From an uncultured Phycisphaerales bacterium (GTDB lineage: Bacteria; Planctomycetota; Phycisphaerae; Phycisphaerales; UBA1924): a stretch of 5,213 nucleotides of DNA. This document shows positions 1 to 5,213 of this stretch, piece after piece; the first letter of the stretch is position 1; each line of letters begins with the position of its first letter. The DNA lies in assembly GCA_937879825.1 (NCBI GenBank), contig CALFMQ010000490.1:1-5213 (forward strand), read 5' to 3'. A program made the translations under genes and the position numbers. The notes beneath the pieces were generated by a model, which made no database searches, was not told where the DNA came from, and saw only the letters and a program-made list of their open reading frames with translations.

Positions 1-564
1 GCCGTCGTGGACCCAGCCGAAACATTCTTCCGAGTGATTGAACTTCTTGGAGTCACGGGTTGCCAATGCGCGTCCCGGCTGACCGACCGATCATGGGCGA
101 AGTTCGAAGCACTGCGAGACGGGGACTTCCATGAACACTCCAGACTTGAGTCACGCGACGATTACAAGTTCTATGGTGATCCCGGGTCTTGGCGCAAAAT
201 TGCCAAACGGTTTCGCAAGAAGCAATCGGTTGGCATTAGCGTGTCACACAGTCAGTGTGCACTACTGCCGAGTGTCTTGACTGAGGCCAGAACTATTCCC
301 AAGGAACTACGAGGGGACTACGAAGTTGCGAACGGCATGTTCATCAGGGTTGGCCCTCATGATATTTTCGAGTGCGTCGAGAACGAGCGCGGCCAACTAT
401 TCGGACGAGCCGAGTTCTCCGTCATGATTAGTTCATACTTCTGCCCGAACAACTGGGTCGCGACGCGAGCGGCAGTTCTCGATCTGCCCACCGTGAAAGA
501 AACTTTGGCGAAGCTCTCGATGATCCTGCCCGACCTTCAGACCTGCGTGTTCTGGGATATCTAG
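1..564 (+). CDS. Hypothetical protein of unknown family, possibly 5'-truncated by the window edge
   Basis: I do not recognise this protein. The reading frame is open to the first base; the only start candidate near the edge is GTG at 7, giving 185 residues, and the frame continues two codons further upstream, so the true start may lie outside. Too little upstream sequence is visible to judge a ribosome binding site. No transmembrane segment or signal peptide is apparent. Residues 63-72 are strongly basic (RKIAKRFRKK), and there are six cysteines (19, 21, 84, 123, 146, 180), the first two as CxC. The protein ends in an aromatic tail, VFWDI. Base composition is well below that of the neighbours and third codon positions are mixed rather than G/C-dominated, which suggests recent acquisition or weak selection. 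Its TAG stop overlaps the stop of the converging peptidase gene. A small orphan accessory protein is the fairest description; no function is inferred. Confidence 0.6.
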   Translation, partial: AVVDPAETFFRVIELLGVTGCQCASRLTDRSWAKFEALRDGDFHEHSRLESRDDYKFYGDPGSWRKIAKRFRKKQSVGISVSHSQCALLPSVLTEARTIPKELRGDYEVANGMFIRVGPHDIFECVENERGQLFGRAEFSVMISSYFCPNNWVATRAAVLDLPTVKETLAKLSMILPDLQTCVFWDI

Positions 565-1991
565 ACCCCCATCTTCCCGAACTCATCGATCAAGCGCGCG
601 TGCGTCTGCATGCCGAGTCGGAAGCACGGAATCTCGAACTTCTCATTCGGTGAGTGCACGCGGTCATCGTCGAGGCCGAAGCCCACGAGAATCGTGTCCA
701 GCCCGAGTTTGTCCTTGAGCATGCCGACCACCGGGATCGAGCCGCCCGTCTTGATCATCGCCGGGTCCACGCCCGAAGCGCCCTTGAGCGCTTTGCGTGC
801 GGCCTGCAACGCCGCCGAGTCCTGCGCGACATTGCCGGGGAAACCGCCCGAATGATCGATGAACTCCCACCGGCTGCCCGGCGGCGTGCGATCCTCGCAC
901 CACTTGAAGAACGCCTTGGTGATGGTGTGCGGGTTCTGACTCGCCACGAGACGGAAACTTACCTTCGCCGTCGCGTGCGTCGGGATCACCGTCTTGGCGC
1001 CCTTGCCAGTGTACCCGCCGAACATGCCGTTGATCTCGGCCGTCGGGCGCGCCCACTCGCGCTCGAGACCGGTCCATCCCTTCTCGCCGACATCCGCCGC
1101 GGGCGGCATGCCGATCGCCTTGAGCGCCGCGATTTGGTCGAATCCCAGCTTCCGCCACGCGTCGCGTTCGCCCTGCGTCGGCTCGAGCACCGCGTCATAG
1201 AACCCGGGGATCGTCACGCGCCGGTCCGCGTCCCACAGCTGCGCGAGCACTTTCGTCAACTCGTTGAGCGGGTTCGGCATGCGCCCGCCCCACGAACCGG
1301 AGTGCAGGTCCTGGTTCGGCCCGTGGAGCGTGACCTCTGTGTACGCCAGGCCGCGCACGCCGTAGGTGATCGCCGGCTTGCCGCGACCGAGCATGCCCGT
1401 ATCGGAGATCACGCACACATCGCACGCGCGCAGTTCCTTGTCGTGCTCCTGCACGAACCGCTCGAGGTTCACGCTGCCCGACTCTTCCTCGCCCTCGAGC
1501 AGCACCGTCATCCTGATCGGCACCGAGCCATTGACATGCTTCCACGCGAGCAACGCCTCGAGGAAGGACGCGACCTGTCCCTTGTCGTCAACCGCGCCGC
1601 GCGCCACGATCCGCTCATCCGGGCCGCCTTTCACTGCGGGCTTCACCACCGGCTCGAAGGGCGGGCTCTCCCACAACTCCAGCGGCTCAGGCGGCTGAAC
1701 GTCGTAGTGCCCGTAGAACAGCACATGCGGCCCCGTGTAGCCCGGCGCTCCCGCGCTCTCCGCCCACACGATCGGATGACCCGGCTTCTCCTTGGTCCCC
1801 GTCTCGCGGAGTTCCACCTTGAGGCCCGCCGCCGCGAGTTGCCCCTTTGCCCATTCCGCCGCCTTGCGCACATCGGCGCGGTACTTCGGGTCGGTGGATA
1901 CGCTCGGGATCCGCAGCCAATCGATGAGCCGGGCGACCGCGTCCTTCTCGTGCTCCTTCAGATACCCGGCGACCTGCTCAACTTTCGACAT
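561..1991 (-). CDS. M20-family metallopeptidase (dipeptidase of the CNDP/carnosinase-like type)
   Basis: Predicted cytosolic di-zinc peptidase of 476 residues that should cleave dipeptides or short peptides; the exact substrate cannot be read from the sequence. The M20 motifs appear in order: GHYDVQP (metal His95, catalytic-site Asp97), RGAVDDKGQ (bridging Asp at 135/136), EGEEESGS (catalytic and metal Glu at 169/170), ISD (metal Asp197), DLHSG (His230, the family's dimerisation-domain His) and VHSPNE (metal His446). These positions are within a few residues of those in mammalian CNDP2. Length and domain plan (catalytic halves with a lid/dimerisation insert at about 200-370) are normal. I chose ATG 1991 over ATG 2030 because AGGAG lies six bases before it, and because MSKVEQVAGYLKEHEKD matches the usual family N-terminus. 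No signal peptide is seen. It converges on the upstream orphan gene and diverges from the hypothetical at 2069. An acyl-amino-acid hydrolase specificity cannot be excluded. Confidence 0.93.
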   Translation of the reverse strand: MSKVEQVAGYLKEHEKDAVARLIDWLRIPSVSTDPKYRADVRKAAEWAKGQLAAAGLKVELRETGTKEKPGHPIVWAESAGAPGYTGPHVLFYGHYDVQPPEPLELWESPPFEPVVKPAVKGGPDERIVARGAVDDKGQVASFLEALLAWKHVNGSVPIRMTVLLEGEEESGSVNLERFVQEHDKELRACDVCVISDTGMLGRGKPAITYGVRGLAYTEVTLHGPNQDLHSGSWGGRMPNPLNELTKVLAQLWDADRRVTIPGFYDAVLEPTQGERDAWRKLGFDQIAALKAIGMPPAADVGEKGWTGLEREWARPTAEINGMFGGYTGKGAKTVIPTHATAKVSFRLVASQNPHTITKAFFKWCEDRTPPGSRWEFIDHSGGFPGNVAQDSAALQAARKALKGASGVDPAMIKTGGSIPVVGMLKDKLGLDTILVGFGLDDDRVHSPNEKFEIPCFRLGMQTHARLIDEFGKMGV

Positions 1992-1997
1992 CGCTCG

Positions 1998-2002
1998 CTC
2001 CT
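1998..2002 (-). promoter_or_regulatory. Shine-Dalgarno site of the M20 peptidase gene
   Basis: The minus strand reads CAGGAG, six bases upstream of the ATG at 1991. This fixes the start there rather than at the in-frame ATG at 2030, which has no purine-rich site in front of it. Confidence 0.75.
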
Positions 2003-2030
2003 GCGTGGTGATTGAATGCGGGGTCGCCAT

Positions 2031-2070
2031 CGTACCCGAGGCGTGATTGGCGTACCCTGAGTCCCGTGAT
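2031..2070. repeat. Imperfect tandem direct repeat, about 20-base pitch, in the divergent spacer
   Basis: CGTACCC-GAG followed by CGTGAT occurs at 2031-2047 and again as CGTACCCTGAG followed by CGTGAT at 2051-2070. The two copies start 20 bases apart, close to two turns of the helix. The repeat fills most of the spacer between the divergent peptidase and hypothetical genes, and the second copy runs into the ATG of the hypothetical gene. It could be a local duplication or a paired binding site for a regulator; the sequence alone does not decide. Confidence 0.5.
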
Positions 2071-2725
2071 GCGCGATCGACTCATCCCGATCATCAACGA
2101 TCTCGCCGATCTCGCGCTGGCCGGGTGGGATGATCCGGCGATGCTTCCGACAAGCGACGAACTCGGGCACAAGCGACCGGCTGATGTCCCCTTCCTCGCG
2201 TGGCGGGCGCGTCGCATGGGGCTGCCCGCGCTCGACGCGAAGCCAACCGTCAGCGCCGAGGCGCCGGAAGTGAAACTCTGGCGCTCGCTCGCAGAGACGG
2301 GCGCAGTCGACGCACCTCCCGGCTTGACCGGCGGAATCGCGCCGTACCTTGACCCCGCGCTCGCAGGCCCGATGGGCGGCGTCGAGGTCTGGACCGAGTC
2401 GGAACTCGCGGCCCTGCACGCGCTCTCGTGGGGAGCGATCGTTTCGCTCGATCCGGTACGGCTCCGGTCCGTTCTGAGTCACGCGCGCTGGCATATCGAG
2501 CACACCCAGCCCGACAACGCCACCAACAGGCCTTGGGCTATTCATATTTTCCTTGTGCTCGCCGAGCTCGATACCCTTCTTGCGCACGAGTCACGGCTGT
2601 ACGCCCAGACGCTCGCGCACAACTGCCGCGTCGCCCTCGGGCGGCCCGACGTCATCAGCGCACAGATACTCTTCGATGCGGCCGACGCGATCGGCGCTTC
2701 GATAGACGCTGGATTGCTCGATTAG
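2069..2725 (+). CDS. Hypothetical protein, histidine-rich central helix region, family not recognised
   Basis: A 218-residue protein I cannot assign. Its base composition matches the conserved neighbours (about 70% GC in a counted row), and the frame is bounded by a functional-looking gene on each side, so it is probably a real gene. It appears mostly helical and soluble: an N-terminal helix (MRDRLIPIINDLADLALAGW), a Pro/Ala-rich middle (about 50-105), then a distinctive block at about 106-184. That block contains WTESELAALHALSW, SHARWHIEHTQPDN (His138, His142, His145), NRPWAIH (His159) and a C-terminal helical part with His173 and His184. The closely spaced histidines could bind a metal, but no known metal motif is matched. 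I chose ATG 2069; GTG 2066 is immediately adjacent, and TTG 2012 would run back through the spacer. No convincing ribosome binding site is seen. The stop overlaps that of tatA. Confidence 0.7.
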   Translation: MRDRLIPIINDLADLALAGWDDPAMLPTSDELGHKRPADVPFLAWRARRMGLPALDAKPTVSAEAPEVKLWRSLAETGAVDAPPGLTGGIAPYLDPALAGPMGGVEVWTESELAALHALSWGAIVSLDPVRLRSVLSHARWHIEHTQPDNATNRPWAIHIFLVLAELDTLLAHESRLYAQTLAHNCRVALGRPDVISAQILFDAADAIGASIDAGLLD

Positions 2726-3012
2726 CGGGCGGTGTGCGTGTCGGGCACTTCTTCGGAGCGGCTCACCGCACGCGACTCGCCCTCGATGCGCGGGGCGCTC
2801 TGCTTCTGGGCCGGGAGTTCCTTGCGCGAGGCCGACGAGGCGTCGTCGATATCCTCTTCGATCCCCTTGATGCCCTTCTTGAACTCGACAATGCTCTTGC
2901 CGAGCGAACGCCCCACCTCGGGGAGTCGGCGGCCGAAGATCAACAGACCGATCACCAGCAGGATGATCCACTCCATGTTGCCCGGCATCGAAATGAAGCC
3001 CAAAGTCGTCAT
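2722..3012 (-). CDS. tatA: Sec-independent (twin-arginine) translocase subunit TatA/TatE
   Basis: A 96-residue pore-forming subunit of the Tat pathway, which exports folded, often cofactor-bearing proteins across the inner membrane together with TatC. It shows the full TatA plan: a short N-terminal segment, one transmembrane helix (about 14-26, EWIILLVIGLLIF), the FG hinge (26-27), then an amphipathic helix starting at LPEVGRSLGKSI and continuing into EFKKGIKG (about 30-50). A polar, charged, low-complexity tail ends in DTHTAR. Glu14 at the start of the membrane helix is a usual polar position in bacterial TatA proteins. The tail and the FKKG motif argue for TatA rather than TatB. The start at 3012 is supported by GGGAG five bases upstream; later ATGs at 2988 and 2976 would clip the N-terminus. 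No tatC is in the window. The gene lies 87 bases downstream of the folD-like gene on the same strand and may be co-transcribed with it. Confidence 0.92.
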   Translation of the reverse strand: MTTLGFISMPGNMEWIILLVIGLLIFGRRLPEVGRSLGKSIVEFKKGIKGIEEDIDDASSASRKELPAQKQSAPRIEGESRAVSRSEEVPDTHTAR

Positions 3013-3017
3013 CCTTG

Positions 3018-3022
3018 CTCCC
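3018..3022 (-). promoter_or_regulatory. Shine-Dalgarno site of tatA
   Basis: The minus strand reads GGGAG followed by CAAGG and then ATG at 3012. This supports the first of three possible in-frame ATG starts. Confidence 0.7.
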
Positions 3023-3034
3023 GAGTGCGGTGCC

Positions 3035-3054
3035 GCCCGTCCGGTTCGACGGGC
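3035..3054. other. Perfect 7-bp hairpin in the folD-tatA spacer
   Basis: GCCCGTC (3035-3041) pairs perfectly with GACGGGC (3048-3054) around a six-base loop. On the minus strand it lies after the folD stop and in front of tatA. No T-run follows it in that direction, so it is not a standard intrinsic terminator. On the plus strand it is followed by CTATTT, but no plus-strand gene ends there. It may be a weak attenuator, an mRNA-stabilising element in the tatA leader, or chance in GC-rich DNA. Confidence 0.35.
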
Positions 3055-3099
3055 CTATTTCGGATCAGCCCTAGATTGAAGCCGCTCCGCCCCCAAGAG

Positions 3100-3978
3100 T
3101 CAACGCGGGAGCAGGCGCGCTCTTTCAGCCGCGTCCACGACGTTTTCGAGAAGAACTGCCACCGTCACCGGCCCCACGCCGCCCGGAACGGGTGTAATCC
3201 ACCCGGCGATGCCGGAAACGCCCCCGAAATCGACATCCCCGACCGTCTTCTCCTGACCGTCCGCGCCGGTTATCTGATTGATCCCGACATCGATCACCAC
3301 CGCGCCCGGCTTCACCCAATCGGGTTTCACGAGCCCAGCGACCCCCGCCGCCGAGATCAGCACGTCCGCCTTACGGGTCAGTTCCGTGATGCCGCTGGTG
3401 TACTTGTTGCACGACACCACCGTCGCCTCGCGGCGCATCAGCATCACCGCCGCCGGCTTGCCCACGATGTCCGACGCTCCCACGCACACGCAGAACTTCC
3501 CCCGTACATCCACACCCGTCGAGTCGATGAGTTTGATCACCGCCGACGCCGTGCACGGCGCCAGCGACACCCGCCCGTACACGATGTTCCCGATGTTCGC
3601 CGGGTTCACGCCCTCGACATCCTTCTCCGGCGCGATCAGCGACTGCACCCGGTAAGTATCCACGGCGTCCGGGAGCGGCAGGTGCACCATCACGGCATGC
3701 GCATCGTGATCATTGTTCAAGAGCAGCACACGCCCCGCGACATCGTCGAACTTCGCGCTGGCCGGGAGTTCGTGCAGCCGGTATTCGATCCCGAGCCGGT
3801 CGCACATCTTCGCCTGGTTGTGCGCATACAGGCGCGCCGACGCCGTCCCGTCGTGGTCCACCAGCACCGCGTCCAGGCGCACGGGCCGCCCCTTGGCGCG
3901 GAGCGCCGCGACGCGCCGCCCCACCGTCTCGCGGAGGCGTTTGGCCAGTTCCCTGCCGTCGATCAGCTGCGCTGCCAT
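3100..3978 (-). CDS. folD: FolD-family methylenetetrahydrofolate dehydrogenase with an altered cyclohydrolase centre
   Basis: A 292-residue cytosolic enzyme of the family that oxidises 5,10-methylene-THF to methenyl-THF with NAD(P) and, in bifunctional members, hydrolyses that to 10-formyl-THF. Family marks are clear: N-terminal IDGRELAKRLRE, the Tyr51 region SARLYAHNQAKMC, VHLPLP (98-103), EKDVEG (118-123), PCT (141-143), the Rossmann nucleotide loop VGASDIVGKP (166-175), ISAAG (208-212), VIDVGIN (228-234) and the C-terminal PVPGGVGPVT signature. Numbered against E. coli FolD the register is plus one with no gaps up to residue 122. Tyr50 is kept (Tyr51), but Lys54 is Gln55, Gln98 is His99 and Asp121 is Glu122. 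These are the core catalytic residues, so the usual bifunctional label may be wrong for this protein. NAD versus NADP preference cannot be read safely. ATG 3978 was chosen because the family N-terminus begins there; an upstream TTG at 4089 adds an Arg-rich stretch antisense to ligA. Only a weak GGGG stands upstream. It is divergent from ligA. Confidence 0.93.
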   Translation of the reverse strand: MAAQLIDGRELAKRLRETVGRRVAALRAKGRPVRLDAVLVDHDGTASARLYAHNQAKMCDRLGIEYRLHELPASAKFDDVAGRVLLLNNDHDAHAVMVHLPLPDAVDTYRVQSLIAPEKDVEGVNPANIGNIVYGRVSLAPCTASAVIKLIDSTGVDVRGKFCVCVGASDIVGKPAAVMLMRREATVVSCNKYTSGITELTRKADVLISAAGVAGLVKPDWVKPGAVVIDVGINQITGADGQEKTVGDVDFGGVSGIAGWITPVPGGVGPVTVAVLLENVVDAAERARLLPR

Positions 3979-4024
3979 TGCGATTACGATACCCCAAGAG
4001 TTACGAGCGGAGGCACATCGGCAC
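3979..4024. promoter_or_regulatory. 46-base divergent spacer between folD and ligA
   Basis: Both start codons face away from this short spacer, so any promoters for the two genes must overlap each other or extend into the coding regions. I see no convincing -35/-10 pair; TACGAT at 3985-3990 is at best a weak -10 match on the plus strand. The ligA ribosome binding site occupies 4009-4013. Confidence 0.4.
4009..4013 (+). promoter_or_regulatory. Shine-Dalgarno site of ligA, with long spacing
   Basis: GGAGG lies 11 bases before ATG 4025. This is longer than the usual 5-9, but there is no alternative in-frame start between the site and this ATG. Confidence 0.6.
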
Positions 4025-5213
4025 ATGGCCGCGAGCAAGTCACCCCGGAAACGCGTCGAGGATCTCCGCGACCTGCTCAACCGCGCCAACCGCGCCTACT
4101 ACGCGGACGCCGAGCCCTTCATCTCCGACCGCGAGTACGACGAACGCATCGCCGAACTCGCCGCCCTAGAAGCCGAGTACCCGGATCTCGACGACCCCGA
4201 CTCCCCGACGCACCGCATTGGGGGCGAGCCGTCAGAGGGCTTCGAGGCCGTCGAGCACACGGTGCCCATGCTCTCGATCGACAACACGTACTCCGAGGAG
4301 GAGGTCCGCGCATGGGCCAAGCGCGTCGCCAAGGGTCTCGGCGCGTCCGAATCTCCCGACGGGCTCTTCGCCGACGACACCCCCGGCCCCGCGGTGTCCT
4401 TCTGCTGCGACCCCAAGATCGACGGCGTCGCCATCTCCATCCGCTACGAGAAGGGGCGGCTGGTCCGGGCCGTCACCCGGGGCGACGGCTCCAGGGGCGA
4501 CGACATCACCCCCAACATCCGCACCATCCGCTCCCTCCCGCTCTCGCTCGATGCCCCCAAGGGCGTGAAGGTGCCGAGCATCCTCGAGATCCGCGGCGAG
4601 GTGTTCATCCCCACCAGGGAGTTCGAGCGCATCAACGCCGAGCGCGAGGACGCGGGCGAAGAACCCTTCATGAACGCACGCAACGCCTGCGCGGGCACGC
4701 TCAAGTCACTCGACCCAAAAGTCTCGGCGGCCCGCAAACTGGGATTCGTCGCGCACGGCCGGGGGCTGATCGATCCCCCTTCCTTTGCCGGCTCGCACGC
4801 GCAGCTCATCCAGAACTACAAGGCGCTCGGCGTCCCCACGAATCAGACCGCACTGTGCGCCGATGTCGAGCATGTCCTGAAGTACATCGAGCAACTCCAC
4901 ACACAGGCGCACTCGTTCCCGTTCGCGATCGACGGCGTCGTCGTCCGCGTCAACGACTTCGAGCAGCAGGCCCGGCTCGGCGTGACCACCAAATCACCCC
5001 GCTGGTGCATCGCCTACAAGTACCCCGCCGAGCGCAAGCCGACGAGACTCATCCGCGTCGAACACATGGTGGGCAAGACCGGGCGCATCACCCCACGCGC
5101 CATCATGGAGGGCGTCGTGCTGGCGGGAACGCTCGTCAAGCACGCCTCGCTCCACAACTACGGGCTCGTCGCCGAGAAGGACATCCGCGAGGGCGACACC
5201 GTCATTGTCGAGA
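4025..5213 (+). CDS. ligA: NAD-dependent DNA ligase LigA, 3'-truncated by the window edge
   Basis: The first 396 residues of the essential replicative ligase that seals nicks between Okazaki fragments using NAD+. The frame is open from ATG 4025 to the edge. Domain Ia (NMN-binding) has AYYADAEPFISDREYD (about 24-39), followed by SPTHRIGG and VPMLSIDN. The adenylation domain has the nucleotidyl motif CCDPKIDG with catalytic Lys131, then TRGDGSRGDD (151-160), RGEVFIP (190-196), NARNACAGTLKSLDP (217-231), IDGVVVRVN (302-310) and RWCIAYKYPAE (326-336). The OB domain begins at VGKTGRITPRA and includes HASLHNY (373-379). The zinc finger, helix-hairpin-helix and BRCT domains must lie beyond the edge. 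Two departures stand out: Asp129 where family members usually have Glu (E. coli Glu113), and about 13 extra residues (acidic, Gly/Pro-rich, about 104-122) just before the active-site strand compared with E. coli. Base composition matches the conserved neighbours. Confidence 0.96.
   Translation, partial: MAASKSPRKRVEDLRDLLNRANRAYYADAEPFISDREYDERIAELAALEAEYPDLDDPDSPTHRIGGEPSEGFEAVEHTVPMLSIDNTYSEEEVRAWAKRVAKGLGASESPDGLFADDTPGPAVSFCCDPKIDGVAISIRYEKGRLVRAVTRGDGSRGDDITPNIRTIRSLPLSLDAPKGVKVPSILEIRGEVFIPTREFERINAEREDAGEEPFMNARNACAGTLKSLDPKVSAARKLGFVAHGRGLIDPPSFAGSHAQLIQNYKALGVPTNQTALCADVEHVLKYIEQLHTQAHSFPFAIDGVVVRVNDFEQQARLGVTTKSPRWCIAYKYPAERKPTRLIRVEHMVGKTGRITPRAIMEGVVLAGTLVKHASLHNYGLVAEKDIREGDTVIVE

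Noticed and set aside
654..2015. Long plus-strand open frame (453 codons) opposite the M20 peptidase
   Set aside because: It lies almost wholly antisense to a gene with complete catalytic motifs, and its product is Arg/His/Leu-rich with no recognisable domain. This is typical of shadow frames in GC-rich DNA.
1992..2030. Longer peptidase N-terminus starting at ATG 2030
   Set aside because: No ribosome binding site precedes it, the added 13 residues are not family-like, and a good AGGAG stands before ATG 1991.
1958..2587. Minus-strand open frame of 209 codons opposite the 2069 hypothetical
   Set aside because: It overlaps the 5' part of the peptidase gene and the divergent spacer, its composition is Arg-rich, and no start signal is seen. 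The plus-strand frame fits the neighbouring gene boundaries better.
3035..3060. Hairpin followed by CTATTT as an intrinsic terminator
   Set aside because: The weak T-run is on the plus strand, where no gene ends nearby. In the minus direction, where folD would need a terminator, there is no T-run.
3979..4089. Longer folD start at TTG 4089
   Set aside because: The extra 37 residues are Arg/Ser-rich and antisense to the start of ligA; the FolD family begins at the MAAQLIDGRE start.
4099..4809. Minus-strand frames within ligA (4099-4440 and 4444-4809) and the plus-strand frame at 4218-4568
   Set aside because: All lie inside the ligA reading frame, which carries continuous family motifs; they are compositional shadows.
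1..5213. A multi-gene defence, secretion or biosynthetic system
   Set aside because: The recognised genes belong to unrelated housekeeping pathways, strands alternate, and no nuclease, toxin, transposase or repeat array is visible.

Overview
The window is a GC-rich bacterial chromosome segment with five complete or nearly complete genes and one gene cut by the right edge. The order is: orphan hypothetical (+), M20-family metallopeptidase (-), hypothetical (+), tatA (-), folD-like gene (-), ligA (+, truncated). A NAD-dependent ligase, a Tat translocase subunit and recognisable Shine-Dalgarno sites place it in Bacteria. The high GC and the mix of housekeeping genes with orphan hypotheticals would suit a planctomycete such as Phycisphaerae, but that is an impression, not a demonstrated assignment.

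Layout. Bases 1-564 encode an unrecognised protein of clearly lower GC (about 48-57% in rows counted by hand, against about 70% in rows counted in the neighbours). Its stop codon overlaps that of the converging M20 dipeptidase-type gene (561-1991, -). A 77-base divergent spacer (1992-2068) with an imperfect 20-base direct repeat separates the peptidase from a 218-residue hypothetical (2069-2725, +). That gene's stop overlaps the stop of the converging tatA (2722-3012, -). An 87-base spacer with a small hairpin leads to the folD-like gene (3100-3978, -), which probably lies upstream of tatA in transcription. A 46-base divergent spacer separates folD from ligA (4025 to the edge, +). No stretch over 100 bases is non-coding, and I saw no tRNA, rRNA, CRISPR array or insertion sequence.

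Functional picture. The recognised genes belong to separate pathways: peptide turnover, twin-arginine protein export, one-carbon folate metabolism and DNA strand joining. They do not form an obvious system together.

The most interesting observation is in the folD-like gene. The fold and the C-terminal signature are canonical, but three of the four positions that form the catalytic centre of bifunctional FolD are replaced (Lys to Gln, Gln to His, Asp to Glu; the Tyr is kept). The register is exactly that of E. coli FolD plus one residue. This suggests a dehydrogenase that has lost or altered its cyclohydrolase step.
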